Positions 8,695 through 17,732 of a stretch of DNA of 64,000 nucleotides are shown one piece after another. Every line of letters starts with the position of its first letter. The stretch's first letter is position 1. This DNA comes from Pseudobutyrivibrio ruminis AD2017. Lineage in GTDB: Bacteria > Bacillota > Clostridia > Lachnospirales > Lachnospiraceae. The stretch covers positions 124,001 to 188,000 of the forward strand of contig NZ_AUJQ01000003.1 of NCBI RefSeq assembly GCF_000424305.1, read 5' to 3'. Position numbers and translations under genes: made by a program. The notes beneath the pieces are model-generated. The model was not told the DNA's origin. It did no database searches and saw nothing but the letters and a program-made list of their open reading frames with translations.

Positions 8695-9747
8695 ATGAAT
8701 ATTAATCCAAAAATATCGGTAGTGATACCAACATTTAATTCAGAAAAATATATATTTGATTGTATAGAAGCCACTATTAATCAAACTTATAGAAATATTG
8801 AGATAATGATTATCGATGATGGCTCTACAGATGGAACTTTTTCTTTGCTACAGAAATATGCATTAAATGATTCCAGAATTAAGCTTTTTAAACAGGCTAA
8901 TAAAGGAGTTTCTACTGCTAGAAACAAAGGTATTCAAAACGCCACTGGAGATTATATCGTTTTCTTTGATGCAGATGATATTCCAGAATTGGATTTAGTG
9001 GAATCCTATGTAAAGGCTTTACAAGAATGGCAAGAAAAGCAGGTGGCTTTTATATGCACCGGGATGTTTTTTGATAATCAATACAACAAATATGTGGGAG
9101 ATAAGATATACATTTTAGAGGTTGCTCATGGATATATAGAAGGAGAGAATTACATTCTTTCACGAAGCTCCGCAGCAACATTGGCTTGGCTTAAGCTTTT
9201 TAATTTTGTAACCAACAAATGCTATGAATTGGAATTTATTAGAAAGAATAATATCCTTTTTGATGAGAGTATCCATATAGGAGAGGATCTTAAGTTTAAT
9301 CTTGATTATCTTGATGCTGATTTAGGAAATATCGGTATGATTAACAGGCCTCTATATCATTATGTGAAGCGCACTAACAATAGCCTTTCTATTTCATACC
9401 ACAACATGGATTTGGAAGATACTAAGGCTATCTACAAAAGGTTTATTAATTGGGAAGTAAATCAAAAAAATGTAACTGTAGACAATACTTTGGTTGTTAA
9501 AGCTATTTTCATAAATGATTGGATTAGCAGATTGACCGCCTTATATGAGGAACACAGACATGATAAAACATGCGATTTGGCTAAGATAACGCTTAGGCAT
9601 GATTTGCAAAGTGTAGAATTTCAGCGCATGTTAAAAGAGATTCATAAGGCAAAAAAAATAAGCACACTTAGATATATGTGTTTAAGGACTGGGGTCTTTG
9701 AAGTATTCTATTTCTTCAGGGGCATTTATCAGTTATTGAAGGGGTAG
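8695..9747 (+). CDS. Glycosyltransferase family 2
   Basis: 350 aa. N-terminal GT-A fold: SVVIPTFNSEKYIFDCIEA, IDDGSTDGTF and the metal-binding FFDADDIPEL. The C-terminal ~150 residues are variable and probably hold acceptor specificity. It starts 3 bp after the stop of the GT4-GT2 fusion, so it belongs to the same operon. Donor and acceptor unknown. Confidence 0.9.
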   Translation: MNINPKISVVIPTFNSEKYIFDCIEATINQTYRNIEIMIIDDGSTDGTFSLLQKYALNDSRIKLFKQANKGVSTARNKGIQNATGDYIVFFDADDIPELDLVESYVKALQEWQEKQVAFICTGMFFDNQYNKYVGDKIYILEVAHGYIEGENYILSRSSAATLAWLKLFNFVTNKCYELEFIRKNNILFDESIHIGEDLKFNLDYLDADLGNIGMINRPLYHYVKRTNNSLSISYHNMDLEDTKAIYKRFINWEVNQKNVTVDNTLVVKAIFINDWISRLTALYEEHRHDKTCDLAKITLRHDLQSVEFQRMLKEIHKAKKISTLRYMCLRTGVFEVFYFFRGIYQLLKG

Positions 9748-9758
9748 AGAATAGATAT

Positions 9759-10904
9759 ATGAAAAAAAAGATTCTTTTGATGAATGATTTAATCGTTGGT
9801 GGTGGAGTTGAAAAGCTTATGTACGACCTGGTTATGGCTTGGCACGAGAAATACGATATCACAGTAATGTCATACAGGTATGATGACAGGTTTTATGATA
9901 TTTACCCAAGCGATGTAAAATATCTATCAGAAAGTGTGCCAAGAGAATATAAAAGTAATCCTTTTGTACATGTATTAAGTTCAATAAATCGCAGAATTTA
10001 TGGGGCGACTATTGTTCGAAGAATAGAAAAAATGGGATTTGATGTGATGCTTTGTATGAAGGATGGCGGCACCATGTGGTCAGGGCTGAAATACAACATC
10101 CCAGTTAAATATGCATGGAATCACACTGATTACAACAGCCATTATTACACCTTATCTACCTTTGGCAGTGCGGAGGCTGAGGTAGAAGCCATGCAGCAAT
10201 ATAAGAATATTGTCTGTGTTTCCCAGGATATTAAAAAGGGTGTATGTGATGTGATTGGTGATCCTGGAAACCTGATTGTTAAATATAATCCAATCAATGT
10301 AGAAAATATTTTGGAAAAGGCTAAGGAGCCTGTTGTTGATATTGATTCTTTGGATTTGCCAAAGGATGCTCAGCCTGTCAGATTTGTATCGGTAGGCCGC
10401 TTAAATGAGCAAAAGGGCTATACATTTTTGATAGAGGCTTGCAAGGCTTTGGAGGATGAGGGATACAACTTCGAAGTGATTGTTGTTGGCGCCCAGGAGG
10501 AATGGGGCGAGGAAACAAGACGTATAGATGAAGCCATGAGAAGAACCGGTGCAAAAAAAATCAAATTTATCGGTGGTCGCAGCAATTCTTACAAATACAT
10601 GGCTATTGCAGACTGGTTTATTTCCACTTCCATATATGAAGGGTATTCGTTGGTTAGCCAGGAGGCAGCAGTGCTTGATGTGCCTCTGATGCTCACTGAT
10701 TGTTCAGGTGTGAGAGAGCTATTAGGTGATAGTGAGTACGGAATTGTGATGCCAATCAATGTAGTAGGCATTTACAAATCCATGAAGAGAGTTTTGGATA
10801 ATCCAGAGCTTAGAGAATATTACAAAAACAAAATAATGGAAAGAAAATCCATTATTACTTATCAAGAGCGAATTCGCGAAATTGAAAAGCTTATAGAGGG
10901 CTAA
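9759..10904 (+). CDS. Glycosyltransferase family 4
   Basis: 381 aa. A glycine-rich start (LLMNDLIVGGGVEKLMYDL), then FVSVGRLNEQKGYTFLIEAC and the E-x7-E site SIYEGYSLVSQEAAVLDVP, typical of retaining GT4 enzymes. It sits directly before the ABC exporter genes (1 bp to the permease), so it belongs to the repeat-unit or terminal-modification steps. Confidence 0.9.
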   Translation: MKKKILLMNDLIVGGGVEKLMYDLVMAWHEKYDITVMSYRYDDRFYDIYPSDVKYLSESVPREYKSNPFVHVLSSINRRIYGATIVRRIEKMGFDVMLCMKDGGTMWSGLKYNIPVKYAWNHTDYNSHYYTLSTFGSAEAEVEAMQQYKNIVCVSQDIKKGVCDVIGDPGNLIVKYNPINVENILEKAKEPVVDIDSLDLPKDAQPVRFVSVGRLNEQKGYTFLIEACKALEDEGYNFEVIVVGAQEEWGEETRRIDEAMRRTGAKKIKFIGGRSNSYKYMAIADWFISTSIYEGYSLVSQEAAVLDVPLMLTDCSGVRELLGDSEYGIVMPINVVGIYKSMKRVLDNPELREYYKNKIMERKSIITYQERIREIEKLIEG

Positions 10905-10905
10905 T

Positions 10906-11748
10906 ATGGAAAAACAATGGACTACGGTGATTGAGCCCAAGGCTCCACTGCTTAGCATTCCTGTTAGGGAGATAATTAAATATAGAGAGCTTATCTGGAC
11001 ACTTGTAAAACGTAATTACGAAGTGCAATACAAGCAGACTATTCTTGGTCCACTTTGGCTGATTTTTAATCTAATTATAAACTCAGGAATTTTTTCCTTT
11101 GTATTTGGCTACGTAGGTAATTTTGCTACAGATGGTACACCATATTTCCTGTTTTTTATGACAGGTAGTGTGGTGTGGGATTTCTTCGCAAATTGTTTTA
11201 CCAGCAATACGTCTGTGTTAATGGATAACAGCTATTTGTTTGGCAAGGTATATTTCCCAAGATTGATAATGCCTATTGCAAATATATTATTTAATGCAAT
11301 TAGAAATGGCATCAAATTCCTTGTAACTATTTTTGTTTGGCTTATTTTTTATTTAAATGGTGATGTGGCAATGATTTCAGTTAGGATTATTGGCATTATT
11401 CCACTGGCATTAATTGCAGGATTGCTTGGAGCAGCGATGGGAATGATAGTATCCTGTCTTACCATTAAGTATCGTGATTTTACACATGTGACTGGAATAG
11501 CAATTACGGTTCTTATGTATGCATCCCCTGTTATGTACACTACAAGTCAATTGCCAGAAGCTATTAGAAATTATGTATATATCAATCCTATGTCTGCGGT
11601 AGTGGAGGCTTTTAGGTATTGTGTGATAGCTTCAGGTCAGATTAACTATATGGCATTGATATACAGTATCGTATTTACGATAATCACCGGAGGGATTGCA
11701 ATAGTATTATTTAATCAAACTGAAAAGAATTATATAGATATTATTTAG
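10906..11748 (+). CDS. ABC-2 type polysaccharide export permease (Wzm/TagG-like)
   Basis: 280 aa with six predicted membrane helices and the ABC-2 polysaccharide signature region near the N-terminus (LVKRNYEVQYKQTILGPLW). In the family it moves lipid-linked O-antigen, teichoic acid or capsule across the membrane with an ATPase partner. The partner is encoded two genes downstream (12674), with one GT2 gene between them. Its start follows the preceding stop by 1 bp. Confidence 0.92.
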   Translation: MEKQWTTVIEPKAPLLSIPVREIIKYRELIWTLVKRNYEVQYKQTILGPLWLIFNLIINSGIFSFVFGYVGNFATDGTPYFLFFMTGSVVWDFFANCFTSNTSVLMDNSYLFGKVYFPRLIMPIANILFNAIRNGIKFLVTIFVWLIFYLNGDVAMISVRIIGIIPLALIAGLLGAAMGMIVSCLTIKYRDFTHVTGIAITVLMYASPVMYTTSQLPEAIRNYVYINPMSAVVEAFRYCVIASGQINYMALIYSIVFTIITGGIAIVLFNQTEKNYIDII

Positions 11749-11769
11749 AAAATACATAGGGAGAGATGT

Positions 11770-12684
11770 ATGAAATTCAGTATTATAGTTCCAATCTACA
11801 ATGTGCAGGATTATCTTGAAAAATGCTTGGACACTATAGTTAATCAGACATTTGATGATTATGAAATTATACTTGTAAATGATGGAAGCACAGATTCATC
11901 TGAAGCCATATGTAGAAATTACATGAAAACCTGTAACAGAGAATATCAGATTATAAATCAGGAAAATGCAGGTCTTTCCGCTGCAAGAAATACAGGACTT
12001 GCTGTTGCAAAGGGTGACTGGATTGTATTTGTAGATAGTGATGATTATGTTTCATTGGAATTACTAGAATGTCTAAATAAAGCAATGGCAAAGGCTGATG
12101 CAGATTTATACTCATATAACCATAGTAGAGTGGATCAATGTGGAAAAAGGATAAGCAAAAAACTATATGCCGTTGAAAACAATGTTATAAGCTTTGCATC
12201 GGATGAAGATAGAAATAATTACATATGTGAAGAATTTTTAAATTATAGCCTTGGCTGGGAGGCATGGGGCATGATTTATAAGAGAAGCATCATAGCGGAC
12301 AATAAATTAATGTTTCAAAATACAGCAGAGGTTTTTGCTGAAGATTTGTGCTTTTCACTTCAGTACATGATGCATGTACAAAAAATATATGTATTATGTG
12401 ACCTGCTTTATAATTACCGAATCAGATCAGGGTCCCTATTAGAAACTGCTGCTTCAGAGTCTATACTTCCACGCATCTACAGGCTGGCAGAATTTTTATA
12501 TAGCAAGGGAAATCTGAATAAAGCTTTGAAGAAAAACTTTTCTCAGGTTTATCAATTATTAGTAGATTTTCATATTAAGTATAATCTTGTAAATACATCT
12601 GCTGCTAGTATAGATGAGCAGCTTAAAGAATTAGAGAAAACTACTAAGTATCATAAAAGATGGTATAAGAACAATGACAGATAA
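11770..12684 (+). CDS. Glycosyltransferase family 2
   Basis: 304 aa. Canonical GT2 N-terminus: FSIIVPIYNVQDYLEKCLDT, LVNDGSTDSSEA, FVDSDDYVSLE. SD AGGGAGAG upstream. Inserted between the exporter permease and ATPase genes; its 3' end overlaps the ATPase gene by 11 bp, which implies translational coupling. Confidence 0.9.
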   Translation: MKFSIIVPIYNVQDYLEKCLDTIVNQTFDDYEIILVNDGSTDSSEAICRNYMKTCNREYQIINQENAGLSAARNTGLAVAKGDWIVFVDSDDYVSLELLECLNKAMAKADADLYSYNHSRVDQCGKRISKKLYAVENNVISFASDEDRNNYICEEFLNYSLGWEAWGMIYKRSIIADNKLMFQNTAEVFAEDLCFSLQYMMHVQKIYVLCDLLYNYRIRSGSLLETAASESILPRIYRLAEFLYSKGNLNKALKKNFSQVYQLLVDFHIKYNLVNTSAASIDEQLKELEKTTKYHKRWYKNNDR

Positions 12685-13912
12685 CAAAGACTTAGTTTTA
12701 AAAATTGAAAATGTAGGCAAAGATTACATGCTAGGCGCTGTTACCGGGGACACTCTTAAGGATGCCATAAAGCTACGCATGAACAAGGCAAAAAGAAATG
12801 AAGTGGACGCTTCGTCTTTACACAACAGGTATTTTAGTGCATTAGATGATATATCTTTCACAGTTTCGAAGGGAGAATGTGTAGGTCTTATAGGTTCAAA
12901 CGGAGCTGGTAAATCTACACTGCTTAAGCTTATATCTCGCATTACAGCTCCTACCAGAGGTCGTATTTGCATTGATGGAAAAGTGGCAAGTATGCTGGAG
13001 GTTGGAACGGGCTTTCATCCCGAGCTTACAGGACGCGAAAACATTTATCTTAATGGTTCTATCCTGGGAATGAAGCGTCAGGAAATAGATAAGAAGATTG
13101 ATTCTATTATAGAGTTTTCTGAATGTCAGGATTTTATAGATACACCGGTTAAGAGATATTCATCTGGGATGTATGTAAAGCTGGCTTTTTCCGTGGCCGC
13201 ACATCTGGATGCAGATATCATGATTATGGATGAGGTGCTGGCAGTTGGAGATGTTAAGTTCCAACACAAGTGCCTGAATAAAATGAAAGATATTGCCAAA
13301 AACGAGGGCAAAACGGTACTTTATGTCAGCCACAACATGGATACAGTCAGTACCTTGTGTGACAGATGTTTAGTTCTTAATCAGGGAAGATTAGTGTTTG
13401 ATGGGCCAGTAGATGAGGCGATTAAAATCTACAATGGCTCGGAGGTTAAGACAAACACCACGGCAGATTTTGCTAAATATATCAGACCAGGCTGGTTACA
13501 GCGAGATGATATCAGACTTACATGGGCGGAATATGTAAATGCTTCCGACGGCGAAGCTGTATCAGATAAGTTAGATATTAATTTCAAATATATATGCAAT
13601 AAAACAGTAGCAAATGTAGGTTGCAGGGTTGAGCTCATAGATGAAAAGGTGGGCCGTCCTTTTGCAACACAGGTATTTTATGATGTTGCCAGTGGAGAAG
13701 CTAAGGACACCGGTACATTTAACATTACAGTTGATTTATCAAAGATAATGAATGGAAATTACAAGACATTCTACACATTGTTTGTCTTGAGCCCATATGA
13801 TGATGGAATAGATTTGGATTGTGTTAGCGGATTAGAAATCAATGTAGTCCGCCCACATGAGGAAGGCAGCCTAAGATGGCGTCAAAACTCATGGGGCAAT
13901 GTGAAGCTGTAA
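12674..13912 (+). CDS. ABC polysaccharide export ATPase with Wzt-type C-terminal domain
   Basis: 412 aa. N-terminal ABC ATPase: Walker A GSNGAGKST, signature YSSGMYVKLAFSVA, Walker B DIMIMDEVLAVGD, and the H-loop in YVSHNMDTV. Residues about 265-412 form an added beta-rich domain as in Wzt, where it recognises the end group of the finished glycan. The permease partner is at 10906. Its last 31 bp overlap tail-to-tail with the convergent GT2 gene on the minus strand. Confidence 0.92.
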   Translation: MTDNKDLVLKIENVGKDYMLGAVTGDTLKDAIKLRMNKAKRNEVDASSLHNRYFSALDDISFTVSKGECVGLIGSNGAGKSTLLKLISRITAPTRGRICIDGKVASMLEVGTGFHPELTGRENIYLNGSILGMKRQEIDKKIDSIIEFSECQDFIDTPVKRYSSGMYVKLAFSVAAHLDADIMIMDEVLAVGDVKFQHKCLNKMKDIAKNEGKTVLYVSHNMDTVSTLCDRCLVLNQGRLVFDGPVDEAIKIYNGSEVKTNTTADFAKYIRPGWLQRDDIRLTWAEYVNASDGEAVSDKLDINFKYICNKTVANVGCRVELIDEKVGRPFATQVFYDVASGEAKDTGTFNITVDLSKIMNGNYKTFYTLFVLSPYDDGIDLDCVSGLEINVVRPHEEGSLRWRQNSWGNVKL

Positions 13913-14817
13913 AGCACTGGAAAGTAGCAGTACGCTATCCTGTGAAGGGATTTATTAGGATAAGGCGTTTTCTTCAATAGCTTTTGTATGATTCGTATAT
14001 GCGATAATACATTATTGCCGTTACGATAGCTTTTAAGTAGTGTGTACATGCTATATTCAAGTGTGCCATTGTAAGAGGCGATAATGGCTGGGATATATTC
14101 TTCAGTAGCCATGTTAAGCATCAAATCAAAAGCAGGCTTATAAATATAGGTGCCATCTTTTATCAGGTTTAGGCCAGCAGTGGCAGAAGCAGTGTTTTGC
14201 ACATAATGATAAAAAGGCTTGTTAACATATTTACATTTCAGGTCTTTGCTTGAGAATAATTGAAATTGAAACAATAAATCCTCGCAGACGTTTATTTCGG
14301 TATTGAAGAGGCTGTTTTTAATCAAATCAGCTTTGAATAATCGAGTGCACAAAAAACCTCTAACATCATCAGAAGTAAACATTGCAGTGATAAATTCACT
14401 AGAGCTTAAAGTGGATTTTTCATAGCCGCTGTAGGCAGTTACTACATCGTTTTTATGAGTGTAATATCCACATACTACGCAAGCGCATTTATCATCAGCT
14501 TCGCCTAACATTGTTTTGTACATGTCAGGCTCGATATAATCATCCGCGTCAAGAAAGCTAACAAAATCGCCAGTTGCTAAGGCCAGTCCTGTGTTTCTGG
14601 CGGCAGATACTCCGCCGTGAACCTTGTAAATATATTTAATCTGAGGATGCTTATCAGCGTAGCTTTGAACCACTTGCTTTGAATTATCAGTGGAACCATC
14701 ATCTACAAGAATGATTTCATCTGGTACTACAGAGCCAGCAAGTATGCTATCAAGCATTCTTGGCAGGGTGGATTCGTTATTAAAAAATGGAATTATTGTT
14801 GTAATTTTTTTATTCAT
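13882..14817 (-). CDS. Glycosyltransferase family 2 (opposite strand, probably leaderless mRNA)
   Basis: 311 aa from ATG 14815-14817, where the conserved sequence begins (MNKKITTIIPFFNNE). A GTG at 14865 would add 16 unconserved residues and has no Shine-Dalgarno. GT2 markers: LVDDGSTDNS and FLDADDYIEPD. It is the only minus-strand gene inside the plus-strand glycan cluster and overlaps the 3' end of the export ATPase gene by 31 bp. A promoter sits directly against the start codon (see 14824-14852). It may be an accessory transferase acquired separately. Confidence 0.85.
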   Translation of the reverse strand: MNKKITTIIPFFNNESTLPRMLDSILAGSVVPDEIILVDDGSTDNSKQVVQSYADKHPQIKYIYKVHGGVSAARNTGLALATGDFVSFLDADDYIEPDMYKTMLGEADDKCACVVCGYYTHKNDVVTAYSGYEKSTLSSSEFITAMFTSDDVRGFLCTRLFKADLIKNSLFNTEINVCEDLLFQFQLFSSKDLKCKYVNKPFYHYVQNTASATAGLNLIKDGTYIYKPAFDLMLNMATEEYIPAIIASYNGTLEYSMYTLLKSYRNGNNVLSHIRIIQKLLKKTPYPNKSLHRIAYCYFPVLYSFTLPHEF

Positions 14818-14825
14818 ACTATGAT
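14796..14825 (+). promoter_or_regulatory. Possible divergent promoter for the GT32 gene
   Basis: TTGTTG (14796-14801), 18 bp, TATGAT (14820-14825), upstream of the GT32 gene at 14870. It overlaps the opposite promoter and the 5' end of the minus-strand gene. Moderate match only. Confidence 0.35.
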
Positions 14826-14852
14826 TATATGTTAAATAAAGCACCACTTCAA
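14824..14852 (-). promoter_or_regulatory. Strong sigma-A-type promoter abutting the ATG
   Basis: On the minus strand: TTGAAG (14847-14852), exactly 17 bp, TATAAT (14824-14829), then only 6 nt before the ATG at 14817. The expected start of transcription therefore falls at or next to the A of the start codon, and no Shine-Dalgarno is visible. Confidence 0.6.
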
Positions 14853-14869
14853 TTAAGGAGATCACTTAA

Positions 14870-15637
14870 ATGAGCGAATTGCTGATACCGAAAACCATAC
14901 ATTATTGTTGGTTTGGCAATAATCCGAAACCTGAATCAGTTGTAAAGTGTATAGATAGCTGGAAGAAAAATTGCCCAGATTTTGAAATAAAAGAGTGGAA
15001 TGAAACTAACTACGATATCCACAAGCATCCATATATGGAAGATAATTATGCACAAGGAAAATGGGCTTTTGTTCCGGATTACGCAAGACTTGATATCATG
15101 TATGAGCATGGTGGGATTTATTTGGACACCGATGTTGAAGTGATAAAGGACCTATCCCCTTTGTGTGAGCTGAAGGCTTTTAAAGGCTTTGAAAGTGATA
15201 CGTTAGTTAATGATGGACAGGGCTTTGGCTGTATGCCACATCTGCCTATCCTAAAGGAAATGATTGCCTGCTACGACGGAGATGAGCCATACGAATTCAT
15301 AGATGGTAAGCTTCAAAATATAGAAAGCCCAAAGCTTTGTACAAAGGTGCTTTTAAGACATGGTCTAAAGCAAGACGGCAAAAGACAAAAGGTTGAGGAT
15401 ATAGATATCTTCCCTGCAGAATATTTCTGCCCTAAGAACTGGGCTACAGGCAAAATAAATATTACAGAAAATACGTATTCAATCCATCATTTTGATGCCA
15501 GCTGGCATGATAAAAAGAGTACTAAATACATCCTTCTCATGCGATGCCTAAACAGGGTATTTGGTGAGAAAAACGGTATGAAGCATTTTAAATCGCTGAT
15601 GGAATTTAAGGATAGTATCAAAAGGATTGTTAAATAG
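14870..15637 (+). CDS. GT32-type (Och1-like) glycosyltransferase
   Basis: 255 aa. The family pattern IPKTIHYCWFGNNPKPESV at the N-terminus, the acidic GGIYLDTDVEV carrying the DxD motif, and a C-terminal IHHFDASW histidine segment match the Gly_transf_sug/GT32 family of capsule loci. AAGGAG lies 9 bp before the ATG. It is divergent from the minus-strand GT2 gene by 52 bp and starts the second half of the plus-strand cluster. Confidence 0.85.
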   Translation: MSELLIPKTIHYCWFGNNPKPESVVKCIDSWKKNCPDFEIKEWNETNYDIHKHPYMEDNYAQGKWAFVPDYARLDIMYEHGGIYLDTDVEVIKDLSPLCELKAFKGFESDTLVNDGQGFGCMPHLPILKEMIACYDGDEPYEFIDGKLQNIESPKLCTKVLLRHGLKQDGKRQKVEDIDIFPAEYFCPKNWATGKINITENTYSIHHFDASWHDKKSTKYILLMRCLNRVFGEKNGMKHFKSLMEFKDSIKRIVK

Positions 15638-15642
15638 AGTTT

Positions 15643-16581
15643 ATGGAAAAGTTGACATCGGTTATAGTACCAGTTTTTAACGTGGAAAACTTTATAGATG
15701 CTTGTATATCATCGTTGATAAAACAAAGCTATTCTAACCTAGAGATAATACTTGTGGATGATGGTTCTACAGATAGCAGCGCCATTTTTTGCGATAAATG
15801 GGCAGAGGTTGATAATAGAATAAAAGTTGTCCATCAAGCTAACGGAGGCTTATCTGCCGCAAGAAACACTGGATTGAATCATGCATCAGGAGAATATATT
15901 TGTTTTGTTGATTCCGATGATTTCGTTAAAGAGGACTATGTTAAATGCATGGTAGATGCCATCGAAGAGACTGGCGCAGATGTTGCATTTTGTGATGTTG
16001 TCACATCAAGATTGCCAGCTCTTATCGCTCCTATTACATCCAATCTTGTGTTAGATGCAGCAGAATGTAGAGCGTGGCTAGATAATCTTATCTCAAGAGA
16101 ATATGTTTTAATGGTTGTATCATGGAACAAGCTATACAAAAAAGAGTTTTTTGAAAACAACAGATTTTATGAAGGCAAGCTTCATGAAGATGAGTTTATG
16201 ATTAATAAGCTAATATTCAGTATCGATAAAATGGTTTATGTTCCATGTGAAGAATATGTCTACAGAATGAATATTTCAGGCATTACAGGCAAAGAAAACG
16301 AATATAACATAGCTCATCTGGATGCGATAGATGCGTATACAGAAAGGATAGATGTTTCTCTTGAAAATAATGATATAGGCTTTGCCAAAATCACATTAAG
16401 AAATACTATGTATAAACTGTCTGATTACTATTTTAAGATGGAAGAACACCAGAATATAGTAAAGCAAAAAATGCGAACGGTGCTTGATACCTATGGGGAT
16501 ATCATTACTGCCAGGCAGAAATTCAAATATGAATTGTTTATGCTTTCACCAGCAATCTTTAAAGTTATTTTTGCTAGATAA
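15643..16581 (+). CDS. Glycosyltransferase family 2
   Basis: 312 aa. SVIVPVFNVENFIDACISS, LVDDGSTDSSA and FVDSDDFVKED mark the GT-A nucleotide-sugar and metal-binding sites. The C-terminal part (NKLYKKEFFENNRFYEGKL, then HEDEF) closely resembles the GT2 half of the fusion protein at 6601, suggesting related acceptors. It follows the GT32 gene by 5 bp. Confidence 0.9.
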   Translation: MEKLTSVIVPVFNVENFIDACISSLIKQSYSNLEIILVDDGSTDSSAIFCDKWAEVDNRIKVVHQANGGLSAARNTGLNHASGEYICFVDSDDFVKEDYVKCMVDAIEETGADVAFCDVVTSRLPALIAPITSNLVLDAAECRAWLDNLISREYVLMVVSWNKLYKKEFFENNRFYEGKLHEDEFMINKLIFSIDKMVYVPCEEYVYRMNISGITGKENEYNIAHLDAIDAYTERIDVSLENNDIGFAKITLRNTMYKLSDYYFKMEEHQNIVKQKMRTVLDTYGDIITARQKFKYELFMLSPAIFKVIFAR

Positions 16582-16595
16582 TCACGGAGATTAAT

Positions 16596-17732
16596 ATGAC
16601 AAGTAGTAAGTTTAAAATAAAAAATACAGCAGGTATGTTTGATCTTATAAAAGGTATTACCATGCTTATGGTTATTTATGTTCACACATACGCACTGTTT
16701 CCAAACTCTTTTATATTTAAGAATACATATCAGGCTGATTTGGATGCGATGATTGACATGAAGCTGTTACCACATTTGTGGTTGACCGTTTATAGTATTT
16801 TTGCTCATTCTTTAATGCCTGCATTCTTTATCGTTAGTGGTTATGGAATGCGAAAAATGGGGATAGGTAAATGCATTAAAAAGCAGGCCAACACATTGCT
16901 TATCCCATATGCCATTACAGCAGTATTAACATCAATGCTACATGTATGCACACACTACACTTTATATCGTTATTTGCCAGGTTCTATCAAGGAAACATGC
17001 AGAATTGCAGGTGGATTTTTGCTTGGACTTTCAAAGACAAGCTATTACTTTGATGTAAAGATTTTCTCATGCGGACCTATATGGTTTGTTCTTTCATTGT
17101 TTTGGGGACTTATTATTTTTAATATATTGTTAACCTATGTGCCAGACAAATATTTATGGTATGCATCACTTGGCATGGCTTTTGTGGGATGGCTACTTAG
17201 CTTGGGGAACACTGTTCCTTGGTGTATTTCACAGGGGGCTGTTTGTGCTTTTTACATCTGCCTTGGATATCATGCCAAAAAGAAAAAATGGTTTACAGAA
17301 GGCATAGGTTTCAAGGAAAAACTGGCCCTTATATTGCTGATTTTCGTTCCAAATGCTTGTATGAGATTTATTGGATACATGGATGGTATGGCAGATAATG
17401 TTTATCCATTTGGTATAATCACAATCCTTTTGAATGGATACATGGGACTTATTTTGATTTACGCATTTTTGTATCTAAACAGATTTTCAGGAGTAGTTAC
17501 ATCATTCCTTAGAAAAATAGGTAGATTATCAATCTATGTTTTATGTGTTCACACTATAGAGATGATGGGATTCCCTTATTATTATTTCGCTGACAAATGG
17601 ACAGGAAATGTTACTGTTGGATGTCTTTTACTATATTTAGTCAGGGCTACTACTGATTTGATAATCTGCTTTAGTTATGTTTCTATAAAAAATAAAGTGC
17701 TGGAATATATTAATTCTAAAACGGAGAAATAG
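16596..17732 (+). CDS. Acyltransferase family 3 membrane protein (first copy)
   Basis: 378 aa with about ten membrane helices. The N-terminal block IKNTAGMFDLIKGITMLMV followed by a conserved His (VHT) matches acyltransferase-3 proteins that O-acylate exported glycans. It is paralogous to the protein at 19346 (near-identical N-terminal block). The AMP-ligase gene starts immediately after its stop codon, so the two are probably coupled. It is likely to transfer an acyl group across the membrane to the glycan. Confidence 0.85.
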   Translation: MTSSKFKIKNTAGMFDLIKGITMLMVIYVHTYALFPNSFIFKNTYQADLDAMIDMKLLPHLWLTVYSIFAHSLMPAFFIVSGYGMRKMGIGKCIKKQANTLLIPYAITAVLTSMLHVCTHYTLYRYLPGSIKETCRIAGGFLLGLSKTSYYFDVKIFSCGPIWFVLSLFWGLIIFNILLTYVPDKYLWYASLGMAFVGWLLSLGNTVPWCISQGAVCAFYICLGYHAKKKKWFTEGIGFKEKLALILLIFVPNACMRFIGYMDGMADNVYPFGIITILLNGYMGLILIYAFLYLNRFSGVVTSFLRKIGRLSIYVLCVHTIEMMGFPYYYFADKWTGNVTVGCLLLYLVRATTDLIICFSYVSIKNKVLEYINSKTEK

